In this document: in pieces, positions 34,978 to 44,505 of the stretch
Layout of the letters: every line of letters begins with the position of its first letter
How positions within the stretch are numbered: position 1 is the first letter of the stretch
NCBI GenBank assembly: GCA_029204225.1
Contig: CM055108.1
Coordinates: 4,882,806 to 4,946,805, forward strand
Source: Diphasiastrum complanatum
Taxonomy: Eukaryota > Streptophyta > Lycopodiopsida > Lycopodiales > Lycopodiaceae
Length of the DNA stretch: 64,000 nt
Direction of reading: 5' to 3'
The notes under the pieces: model-generated
Database searches by the model: none
Told to the model about the DNA's origin: nothing
Seen by the model: only the letters and a program-made list of their open reading frames with translations
Translations under genes and position numbers: made by a program

Positions 34978-35429
34978 TTTGACCAAGGAAAGAATCTATA
35001 GAAAATAAACAATTGATTTCGAAATTGGGGGATAAGCATTGTTTTTTTCCAAAAAGTTGCGTACGTTTTATACTCTCTGAAATTCGATTTAATATTTTCT
35101 GTAAATATGATTTTGGAATGGCACTGACAAGTTACACAATGAAATTCTTGACTCTTTCGTAAGCAAACGTTGTTATGTATATAGTATCCAAAATTTGGGA
35201 ATTTGGAAGAAATCAAATCTATTGCTATTTGTTGCATCGTCGAAGACAATATTTGCGGGTGTCTCAGTTAGAGAGGTTTTCGACAAATTGGTACTGGTGC
35301 GTGCGGAGCAAACCAAACAACATCCAGTGCCAATGGAGGTGCTAATTTCATAAATAAAGTTTGAAAGTGAATCTGTTTTGTGTATCAAAACCATATACAT
35401 TACCCGCAATTGTATATGATATATTTTTA

Positions 35430-35832
35430 TTAGCAATTTATTGTATGTGAACTGATTGTGGTACTCGAAAATTTCGAGCCGGTTATTGTTAAAGGAATTA
35501 ATGCATCCTTTTTCGAGCATGTTTGTATATTTCGCAAACATGATAAATTTGGTTGTGGGAATGACAATGCTTTCTGCTTCGTGTGTATGCATCTAACTAC
35601 TTTAGAAAAAGCCTCCTGCTTGAATGGCATTGTGATTGGGCCAAAAGGTATACATGAAATTCAAATGAAAGACACAATTCTAAAAAATATATAATTTGTC
35701 AAAGCCTCTATCGGTGCTGGAAAATGAGGATCCTATTGTGACTCAGGCAACTTTGGCAAAATTTGAAGGTTGTGGTCGTTTGATTATCGATGAGCATGGT
35801 TTCGTACTCGAATATGAGAAACTATTTGAGTA
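35430..35832 (+). pseudogene. Two coding-like frames downstream of the RPA-like ORF
   Basis: Frame 1 (to 35694) reads VLENFEPVIVKGINASFFEH and DNAFCFVCMHLTTLEKASCL. Frame 2 (about 35696-35832) reads NEDPIVTQATLAKFEGCGRL and IIDEHGFVLEYEKLFE, then stops. Both have protein-like composition and are closed by stops soon after. Whether they belong with the ORF at 34576 is unknown. No family is recognised. Confidence 0.35.
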
Positions 35833-36337
35833 GCTTTGTAAAAATAACATCAATTGATATATCTGAACTTGCATTCTATTTTCAAAAGCAGTATGTAAAC
35901 ATATTCTTCTACTTTCGATTTCCATAATTCATAACTATGTTAAATCACTTGTGTAGAATAAAAAACCATCGTTTTTTTTTAAACACTACATTAAATATAT
36001 TTTACAAAATTGTATTTATGGTTGATTATTTATTAGGAAGTATATATTTTTCAATTTCAACATCGTTATGTAGATTGGCATGTAATTTTTGTGGTGGCAC
36101 TTATTTACCATACTCTAATATATTTAACATTGTAACTTAGCTTCCCGTAATTTCTAAATATTACCGTAACTAATTAAATGTACATGGTTTTGAAACTTTG
36201 CATTTCTTTAAGTTGCATGTACTTTTTATAAAGTTGTAATTCTATTGTATTGATTTGAATGAATTTCATGAACGATAGTGTTGTATATGGGTAGTTTCTG
36301 ACACGACGGTATTTTAATGATACAAAAACATACACGT

Positions 36338-36340
<3 letters not shown>

Positions 36341-36384
<44 letters not shown>
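36341..36384 (+). repeat. (CA)22 microsatellite
   Basis: Uninterrupted CA dinucleotides, about 360 bp left of the copia insertion. Confidence 0.97.
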
Positions 36385-36388
<4 letters not shown>

Positions 36389-36747
36389 TTACAAATTCCA
36401 TATGATATAGGTGTTATATATTCAAATAACAGGTTATATGGCTCTTTGAATTTTATAAAAAAACCTATTCTGACATTGTTACGAAATTTATTTCTTATAA
36501 ATTGATTTACATGGTGGTTGTAAATACTCTTGGAAGTCTAGTTATTGTTCTGAGAATCTGGTTCTTGTAACTTGATAGAAACCTTTCTCATTCACAGCCC
36601 AAATCAACATGTCACATGTACGCATCTCTTCCAAAACTATCATTAATTTCGAGAATCAGTTGCTACTTGAAATTAGCATTCCGAAAGCCATCTCTAGTCA
36701 GTTCTCTCATTTGTTATTATTACCTCATCATGATTACACTGTATGTT

Positions 36748-37400
36748 TGTGAAAAATTGTCAACTAGTAGTATTTTCCTAACTTGAGATTTTGTAGGCCT
36801 ATGGCCAAATAAAAGTTAGAGATAGGTTCATACATGTATGTAGAGGCCCAAAGTATGTGTACACTACTTTTGAGGTCACATTAATTAGAGGAGGTCGAGT
36901 GTGGAGCTCTTCTATTGGCTCATAATTTGGTGCATTCCTATTTGACCAAATTTCTAGGTATATGGGTGAATCCTATTGGACCCCAATTTTAGCCTATCAT
37001 AAGACAAGTGGCCAAGAGGCACTATGGCTGCTATAAATAGCCATCTCCACGAGTATGTACATATCTCATTTTCATTCTATTGAATGAATGTTATGCTCTT
37101 TGAAGGTCCATCTTCTTCTCTCTCACTTTTTTGTTCATATCTTGCATTCTAGCCACTAGAATTGTGATTTCTTTGTTGCTATGGCTTCACACGTGTGAAA
37201 TGCAGGTTGTAGGCTCTGAAGTACGGACAGGGACAGCAAGTTTCTGTTTGTGGAAGCTTATGATCAGATTTTGATGTTTAGTTGATGTTTAGTATGCTTA
37301 ACATCACAATTTCTATCATTTTTTCAATCTAGATGTGCATAACTTCCATGGCCAAGATCTTTATGAAACTTTAGCATCTTTTGGATCTGAGTTTTTCACA
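36748..37400 (+). repeat. 5' LTR of the intact copia element
   Basis: Begins TGTGAAAAATTG and ends TTTTTCACA. A TATA box (ctataaatag) lies at about 37031-37040, giving an expected transcription start some 30 bp downstream. A pyrimidine-rich region (cttcttctctctcac) follows at about 37108. Confidence 0.95.
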
Positions 37401-37412
37401 TGGTATCAGAGC
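37401..37412 (+). promoter_or_regulatory. Primer-binding site (initiator Met tRNA)
   Basis: tggtatcagagc directly abuts the LTR end, the standard plant copia minus-strand priming site. A 597-bp leader without long ORFs follows to the gag-pol ATG. Confidence 0.93.
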
Positions 37413-38009
37413 ATTAGGCGGCCAAATGTGCAGGTTTTGCCAGATTTAGAAGAGATTTGTGGGCGAGTTTGCTTTTGTAGCATTCCAATCAAGTTTCTAG
37501 CTAAAAATCTTGTTGATTTATGTGTAGAAATTGGATCTTTGTGATCAAAACATCATTTGTATGCATTTCAATTGAAGTAGGGCGAATTCCCTCTGTACTT
37601 ATCAGAATAAGGAGACAAAATTTGTTTTGGAAAGAGGGAGATGCAAGATCCAACAAGATCCTATTAGTTTTCCATTCTAGCATATAGTTTTTTGATTCAA
37701 TTTCTTGCTTCTTCATGTCAAAAACTTCAAAATTGATGTAACCCTCTGATTTTCAGTTTGCTGAATGATTCAAGAGTGTATTTCAATCTTAGGAGTGAGG
37801 GAAAAGCAAGTATATTGAGGTTTGGTCTTGGTTTGATCAAGAAATCATAAAACTAGTGGCTAAAATTAAGGAAAAAGTGAGGAAAAGAGAGAAAAAGTAA
37901 GGTTTTAGGTTCCAAATCTTTGTGATTTCTTCTTGTGTTTCATTTGTTGATTCAAGAGAGTGCTTAGTGCATTGGAACAGGTCAAAGATCAGAGATCAAT
38001 CATTGCAAC

Positions 38010-41000
38010 ATGGCTACAAATGGAGGCTACATGTTGGAAAGCAATGATAGGCTTACCTCCCTCAACTATTCTACTTGGAAAGTAAGGATGGAGTCTTTGC
38101 TTGAGATGAATGAGTTGATGGATATTGTTGTAGGTGTGGAGGAGAGACCTTTGGCACCTCAAGAACAATTGAGGTATGACAAGAGGGCAAAGAAAGCCCT
38201 TCACATGATCAAGATGAATGTGACAAATGAGCTTATCAAAGAGGTTGGTAAGTGCACATCATCTAGTGAAGCTTGGGAAGCCTTGAAGAAGGTTTATGAA
38301 TCCAAGTCTACTTCTAGAGTGTTGACTTTAAGAAGGCAAATCTTTTCTTGTATGCAAAAGAAGAGTGAGAGTGGACATGCTTTTGTTTTGAGAGTTAAAG
38401 CATTGAATGATGAGTTAGCATGCATTAATGATGGCATAAATAATGAGGAGCTTGTTCAAGTGATTCTCAATGGCTTGTTGGATGATCATGCTAATCTTGT
38501 TCAAAGTTATGCTATCCAAAAATGTTTACCAAGTGTTGGAGACTTGCAAGAGGTCTTGTTGGCTGAAGAATTCAGGTTGCAAGCAAGAGTGGGAGCATCT
38601 TCTACATCTCAAGGAGGAGAAGAGGAGGCAATGTTCTCTAAAGGCAAGTTCAAGGGCAAAGGTAAAAGCAATTGGTCTAAAGGGCAAGACCAAGGTGAGC
38701 ACTCTACTTTTGGCAAAAAGAAGGATAGATCTAAGCTAAAATGTTTCTATTGTGGAGTCAAAGGGCATTTTGCTAGTGATTGTTTCAAGAAAAAGAGGGA
38801 TCAAGGGGAAAAGCAAACCAATCTAACTATTGATGAGGGTGGGGATGAGCTTCTTTCAAATGATGCTTTTGTTATGTCATCTTGCTTGTTGGCTAATCAT
38901 GGAGACATTGATCCTTGGTGGATTGATAGTGGAGCCACTTCTCATATGACATATCATAAAGAGTATTTTTCATCTTTAATGGCATTTGATGGTGATAGGA
39001 AGGTAATCTATACCGCAAATGATGGTGAGTGTGCAATCAAGGGGATTGGCACAATTCCTATTTCACTTTCTACAAATAGGAATATAGAATTGAAAGATGT
39101 TTTGCTCATTCCATCCATTACCAAGAACTTACTTAGTGTAAGCCAAATGCTTGACAAAGGATTCAAAGTTGAGTTTGATGGTGATGCTTGCTTGATCAAA
39201 AAGGGGTGTAGTATCATTGCAAAAGGGAAAAGGCAAGGGAAATTGTTCAAGCTTGATGCATGTGTTGTTGCTAACCAAGTTGGATGCATGGCAAATGAAC
39301 AAATGTCAATTCAAGAGGTATGGCATAAAAGGATGGGACATCTCAACTACAAGGCCTTGGAGGTAATAGCCAAAAAGGAGGTAGTAAGGGGACTTCCCAA
39401 GTCTCTTACTTGCTTGAATCATGTTTGTGAAGAATGTGCTTTGTCTAAATCACATAGATTGCCATATACTAGATCTATATCTAGATCTAAGATGCCTTTT
39501 TCTCTCTTGCATTCGGATATTCATGGTGTTACTACAATTAGCAATGGAGGTGCTAAGATGTATGTAACTTTCATTGATGATTTTAGTAGATTTTGTTGGG
39601 TTTATCTACTAAAGAGCAAGGATGAGGTGTTTGATGTGTTTGTCAAGTTCAAAGTTGCTATTGAGACTCAATTTACAACCAAAATCAAATGCTTGAGGAG
39701 CGACAATGGTGGTGAATACATTTCTAACAAATTCAAAGCCTTTTGCGATGAGCATGGGATCAAGAGGGAGTACACATGTCCAAGAACACCACAACAAAAT
39801 GGAGTGGCCGAGAGGAAGAATAGAACCTTGTGTGAGAGTGCAAAGGCAATGAGATTGAATGCTAATCTTCCTAAACCTTTTTGGAGTGATGCTTTGTTGT
39901 GTGCAAATTTCCTATGCAATAGATGGCCAAGTGTTGTATTGGAAGGAAAAACCCCTTTTGAAGCTTTGTTTGGTATGAAGCCTAATGTCAAGTTTCTAAG
40001 AACTTTTGGATGCATTTGCTACTTCAACATTACTCTTGATGATAGAACTAAGGAGGATCCATCTTCAAGAAAGGGCATTTTTGTTGGTTATAGTGAAGTA
40101 AGCAAAGCATATAGGATTTATGTTCCTTCAATCAAGAAAGTGTTCACAAGTAGGGATGTCATTTTTGATGAAAGTAACATTCCAAAAGTTGTTTCAAGTG
40201 ATGATGGTGTTGTTGCAACTAATGTGCTTGATGACAATGGAGTTGATGACACATTGGATGTGGATGTTGAAGAAGCCTCTTCAAGTCAAATTCCAAGGAG
40301 AACTCCAAGGCATAAAGTGAAACCCTCAAGGCTCACTTATGATGGCAAAGGTAAGCAAGTGGTGGATGGATCCAACTATGCTTTCCTAACTTCTTTTGAT
40401 GTACCTTCATGTGTAGATGAAGCAAGGCAAAAAGAGGAATGGATCCAAGCAATGGATCTTGAGTTTGAAGCACTTATGAAGAACAACACATGGAGATTGG
40501 TGGAGCTTCCAAAGGGCAAAAGTGCAATTGGATGCAAATGGATCTTCAAGGTAAAGACAAATCAAGATGGATCTATCAACAAGTTCAAGGCAAGGTTGGT
40601 GGCTAAAGGTTATGCTCAAGAGCATGGCATTGACTATGAGGAAACCTTTGCACCCGTGGCAAAGATGGTGAGCATAAGAGTAATCATTTCCCTTGCAACT
40701 CTTTATGGATGGGATCTTTGGCAATTAGACATTTCTAATGCTTTCTTGAATGGTGATCTTGAAGAGGAAGTCTACATGGAGCAACCCGAGAGCTATGTTT
40801 CTCATAGCAAGCCTAATCATGTGTGTTTTCTACAAAAAAGTTTGTATGGTCTTAAGCAAGCACCAAGGAGTTGGTATGCTAGGCTTAACTCTTTTCTACT
40901 TTCTCAAAACTTCACTATGAGTGAGTATGATCATTCACTTTACTTTAGAATTAGTGCTAATGATGTTACAATCCTTCTAATTTATGTGGATGACATTATT

Positions 41001-41960
41001 TTAAGTGGAGGGAACAAGGAAGATATAGAAGATATCAAGAAAGCACTAAAAAAGGAATTTGAAGTGCATGATCTTGGTCTTTTGAGCTATATCTTAGGAA
41101 TAGAAGTAATTAGAACTTCTCAAATCACTTTTATTTCACAAGAGAAGTATGCTATTTCTATTCTCAATAGATTTCATATGGTAGATGCAAATCCTATTGA
41201 TACACCTATGGAATCACATGTAAAGCTAACTATAAGAGGTAATGAAAGATCCTTCGAGGACATTACTCTCTATAGGAAGCTAATAGGTTCTCTTATATAT
41301 CTAACCATCACAAGACCTGATTTATCTTATTGTGTTGGTAGATTAAGCCAATTCATGCAAGATCCTAGCATAGAACATTGGAAACTAGGAAAGAGGATCT
41401 TGAGATACATCTCGGGAACAAAAGATTTTGGCATTGTTTATAGAGGCTCATCACCTAACTTATTTGGTTTTTCAGATTCAGATTTTGCAGGAGACCTTAT
41501 GGATAGAAAATCCATAGATGCACATGCTATTTTCATAGGTGATGGAGCTATCTCATGGATGTCGAAGAAACAAGCAACTATATCACTTTCTTCTAGTGAG
41601 GCCGAGTACAAAGCTTTGACATCATGCACAAAGGAGATGGTGTGGATCAAGAGGATGATTATGGAGCTTCATTTGCTGGATTTTTCAGAGAGTCCAATCA
41701 TCTTTTGTGACAACCTTTCAGCCCAAAGTCTAGCAAGCAATCCGGTTTTCCATGCAAGGAGCAAACATATCGAGGTGGCTTACCATTTTGTGAGAGAACA
41801 AGTGTTGGCAAAAGAGATCAAGCTTGAACATGTCCCATCAAAGGAATGTGTGGCTGATATCTTTACCAAAGCATTGGGAAAGGACTTATTTTTCAAGCAT
41901 AGAACAAGTCTTGGTGTACTTTCTAAATCTATGCTAAAACTAGTTGAAGAGGGAGTGTGA
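38010..41960 (+). CDS. copia gag-pol polyprotein
   Basis: A single 1,316-residue frame with no stop or frameshift, starting ATG at 38010 (MATNGGYML). In order: gag (about 1-230); zinc knuckle CFYCGVKGHFASDC (C245, C248, H253, C258); protease WWIDSGATSHM (D306); GAG-pre-integrase HKRMGHLN...CEEC; integrase core D503 (HSDIHG), D565 (RSDNGGEY), E601 (NGVAERKNRT), a proper DD35E; integrase C-terminal KGIFVGYSEVSKAYRIY; RT with LDISNAFLNGDL and YVDD at 992-995; RNase H with FSDSDFAGD, SSEAEYKAL and FCDNLSAQSL. All catalytic residues are kept. It makes the capsid, processes itself, reverse-transcribes the RNA in virus-like particles and integrates the cDNA. The stop codon lies inside the 3' LTR. 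Confidence 0.97.
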   Translation: MATNGGYMLESNDRLTSLNYSTWKVRMESLLEMNELMDIVVGVEERPLAPQEQLRYDKRAKKALHMIKMNVTNELIKEVGKCTSSSEAWEALKKVYESKSTSRVLTLRRQIFSCMQKKSESGHAFVLRVKALNDELACINDGINNEELVQVILNGLLDDHANLVQSYAIQKCLPSVGDLQEVLLAEEFRLQARVGASSTSQGGEEEAMFSKGKFKGKGKSNWSKGQDQGEHSTFGKKKDRSKLKCFYCGVKGHFASDCFKKKRDQGEKQTNLTIDEGGDELLSNDAFVMSSCLLANHGDIDPWWIDSGATSHMTYHKEYFSSLMAFDGDRKVIYTANDGECAIKGIGTIPISLSTNRNIELKDVLLIPSITKNLLSVSQMLDKGFKVEFDGDACLIKKGCSIIAKGKRQGKLFKLDACVVANQVGCMANEQMSIQEVWHKRMGHLNYKALEVIAKKEVVRGLPKSLTCLNHVCEECALSKSHRLPYTRSISRSKMPFSLLHSDIHGVTTISNGGAKMYVTFIDDFSRFCWVYLLKSKDEVFDVFVKFKVAIETQFTTKIKCLRSDNGGEYISNKFKAFCDEHGIKREYTCPRTPQQNGVAERKNRTLCESAKAMRLNANLPKPFWSDALLCANFLCNRWPSVVLEGKTPFEALFGMKPNVKFLRTFGCICYFNITLDDRTKEDPSSRKGIFVGYSEVSKAYRIYVPSIKKVFTSRDVIFDESNIPKVVSSDDGVVATNVLDDNGVDDTLDVDVEEASSSQIPRRTPRHKVKPSRLTYDGKGKQVVDGSNYAFLTSFDVPSCVDEARQKEEWIQAMDLEFEALMKNNTWRLVELPKGKSAIGCKWIFKVKTNQDGSINKFKARLVAKGYAQEHGIDYEETFAPVAKMVSIRVIISLATLYGWDLWQLDISNAFLNGDLEEEVYMEQPESYVSHSKPNHVCFLQKSLYGLKQAPRSWYARLNSFLLSQNFTMSEYDHSLYFRISANDVTILLIYVDDIILSGGNKEDIEDIKKALKKEFEVHDLGLLSYILGIEVIRTSQITFISQEKYAISILNRFHMVDANPIDTPMESHVKLTIRGNERSFEDITLYRKLIGSLIYLTITRPDLSYCVGRLSQFMQDPSIEHWKLGKRILRYISGTKDFGIVYRGSSPNLFGFSDSDFAGDLMDRKSIDAHAIFIGDGAISWMSKKQATISLSSSEAEYKALTSCTKEMVWIKRMIMELHLLDFSESPIIFCDNLSAQSLASNPVFHARSKHIEVAYHFVREQVLAKEIKLEHVPSKECVADIFTKALGKDLFFKHRTSLGVLSKSMLKLVEEGV
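41946..41955 (+). promoter_or_regulatory. Polypurine tract
   Basis: gaagagggag immediately before the 3' LTR is the plus-strand primer. It is also coding (the last residues of the polyprotein). Confidence 0.85.
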
Positions 41961-42608
41961 AAAATTGTCAACTAGTAGTATTTTCCTAACTTGAGATTTT
42001 GTAGGCCTATGGCCAAATAAAAGTTAGAGATAGGTTCATACATGTATGTAGAGGCCCAAAGTATGTGTACACTACTTTTGAGGTCACATTAATTAGAGGA
42101 GGTCGAGTGTGGAGCTCTTCTATTGGCTCATAATTTGGTGCATTCCTATTTGACCAAATTTCTAGGTATATGGGTGAATCCTATTGGACCCCAATTTTAG
42201 CCTATCATAAGACAAGTGGCCAAGAGGCACTATGGCTGCTATAAATAGCCATCTCCACGAGTATGTACATATCTCATTTTCATTCTATTGAATGAATGTT
42301 ATGCTCTTTGAAGGTCCATCTTCTTCTCTCTCACTTTTTTGTTCATATCTTGCATTCTAGCCACTAGAATTGTGATTTCTTTGTTGCTATGGCTTCACAC
42401 GTGTGAAATGCAGGTTGTAGGCTCTGAAGTACGGACAGGGACAGCAAGTTTCTGTTTGTGGAAGCTTATGATCAGATTTTGATGTTTAGTTGATGTTTAG
42501 TATGCTTAACATCACAATTTCTATCATTTTTTCAATCTAGATGTGCATAACTTCCATGGCCAAGATCTTTATGAAACTTTAGCATCTTTTGGATCTGAGT
42601 TTTTCACA
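41956..42608 (+). repeat. 3' LTR of the intact copia element
   Basis: Same 653-bp sequence as the 5' LTR. The first 5 bases (TGTGA) overlap the last two codons of gag-pol. Confidence 0.95.
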
Positions 42609-43102
42609 ATGTTTTCATGATCCACAATTCCATATTTAATTGCGTGAATCCTATTTTGATCGTGTATATGCACACTACAATTAATTCATCTAATATCAGA
42701 GTGCCAGTATGAACTTGGCAAAGTCGGTCACGGTAATAGTAAAACTAACGTAATCATCGATGATAGTGTATTCCTCAATTAAAAAATTTGTGCAATCAAA
42801 TTATGAGACACAAATACATAGCTATAAGTTACTGAACATCCTTTTTGTGACCTATTTTGAATCCCATACAGTATTCGGAACGTGTACGATTTTTCCGTAC
42901 TAACCCCCCATGCATGTTTTCGTATTATAAATAAAAACTTGCCATTTGACCTAAATTAAAAGTGTTTTCACAAATAAAAAATCTTCAGTTCCAGGCATTA
43001 TGCTATTTCATATGTGATAAAGTTTTGTGCTCCTACGATAATGTATTGCCCATGCTCTAAACTAGTATTGCAATTTGTATTTTCCAAGGTTACCACCCAA
43101 CA

Positions 43103-43714
43103 ATGGAATCGATTGCTATAAATTGGGCCTCCTTCATAGCTCGCACATGCATTACAGATTTATTGACTATTTCACATAAACGTTTACAAGCCAGCATATA
43201 CTCTATACCTGATCTAGCTCCCTTATACCTAAAAACTAGTGAGTACTTATTGGATTTAATTACATTTCAGATTGGTGCCTTTACACCTGCACCTTCTATT
43301 TCCCTGCCTTGCAACATGTTTGAGAATACTATAATTCCAACATCTAATGTGTGTGACACCCAAGTTATTCAGTCTACCTCATGCATTGCAGTTCCATACA
43401 ACAAACCTAAATTGCCCAAGCAATTGCGGCCCCATCAATGTCCCAGAGTTGAAATGCAAAGTAAGCATGTCACACATGATTATAAATTTTGTCAGGCAAG
43501 ACTAGAATAGGCCTATGTAACCATTATGATATATGAAAACGATTTGAGTACATGAAACAAAATCTTGAACTGACAAAGGAAGCATACATTACAGATTTTG
43601 AAAATGTGCATAATAAATATGTACATGCTATCCATGAAATAACAATTCTAAAGGAATGCATTGTAGACCTCGAAAAAAAACTATTTTTTACAACCACAAG
43701 AATCAAGAACAATT
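43103..43714 (+). pseudogene. Unknown gene fragment with coiled-coil tail
   Basis: An ATG-started 135-codon frame (MESIAINWASFIARTCITDL ... CQARLE) ends at 43510. In another frame about 43535-43714 reads FEYMKQNLELTKEAYITDF and VHAIHEITILKECIVDLEKK, with leucine or isoleucine at heptad spacing, so a short coiled coil. The two may be exons or a frameshifted gene. I do not recognise it. It lies 0.5 kb right of the recent copia insertion. Confidence 0.4.
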
Positions 43715-43835
43715 GATGTGTGTATATTCCACCAATAAAGGATCCATCTACAAGTTTGCATTTACAAAAACGTCATCAAACATTACCTGCCCAATTTACT
43801 TTTAACTTGACAAAATTTTATAGCAAATTCAATCT

Positions 43836-44495
43836 CAATCAATCCTAAAAGTGATGGAGGATTCACAAATAAAAGATCTAGATCCAAATTATGAGCTAGA
43901 ACTAGCAAATTTGGCATTTAACTCCACATTAGGCACATAGATTTGATCAAATGAACCAAAGTAAAGTACATCAAGCTTCTCAGACCTATAAACAAGTTCA
44001 GCACCTTCCAATTCAAGCAATTAATGCATAAAAACACTCACATCCAATAGCTAGAACTTGCCACCAAAAGATAATGATGATAGAAGTGAAAAAACTCAAT
44101 TTTTCTTGATAATTTGATGGAGATCCCATCATGTATTTATAAATTTTCAGCTCGAATATGATCATGTTAGGGCACCTATGAACTTTTCATACCCTAACCC
44201 TAATATCTAACCTAATAGGTCATTGGATCCACCCTGACTTGGGGTCAAGATCTCGAGATCCAAAAACAATGAAAAACATGCTATTTTTAGATCATAGAAT
44301 TTCTCTAGCCTATCCAAACACATTTTTGCCTCATTTCAAAGATGCTATCACAATGTAATATGAGGAATGAACTTATTGGAAAGCATCCTATGTGATTTGG
44401 CATGTGTGGCATCTATTTACATGGCCATTTTGCCAAGTACAGTGCATGTGACCAAAAATGGTCAAGCTAGAATTGTGAAATTTCAATACTCCTCC
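43836..44495 (-). repeat. 3' LTR of the minus-strand copia element
   Basis: Minus strand starts TGAAATTTCACAATTC right after a purine tract (gaggaggag). It contains a TATA-like tataaata (about 44137) and runs about 660 bp. The same sequence occurs in plus orientation at about 52092-52765, only lightly diverged. Confidence 0.75.
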
Positions 44496-44505
44496 TCACA
44501 GTCTA

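Larger units (their letters stand above)
36748..42608 (+). mobile_element. Intact, recently inserted copia family B element
   Basis: A complete 5,861-bp Ty1/copia retrotransposon: LTR 36748-37400, primer site 37401, single gag-pol ORF 38010-41960, LTR 41956-42608. The flanks carry a perfect 5-bp target duplication atgtt (36743-36747 and 42609-42613). A line-by-line comparison shows no difference between the two 653-bp LTRs. The older pieces at 3.0-4.8 kb are the same family. Confidence 0.97.

Noticed and set aside
35173-35630. Minus-strand ORFs of 139 and 66 codons
   Set aside because: They lie opposite better coding-like frames on the plus strand, with no recognisable motif.
36174-36505. 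ORFs across the CA repeat
   Set aside because: Low-complexity Val-Cys or His-Thr runs, with no flanking coding sequence.
38010-42000. Small ORFs within the copia polyprotein
   Set aside because: Out-of-frame shadows of the 1,316-codon gene.
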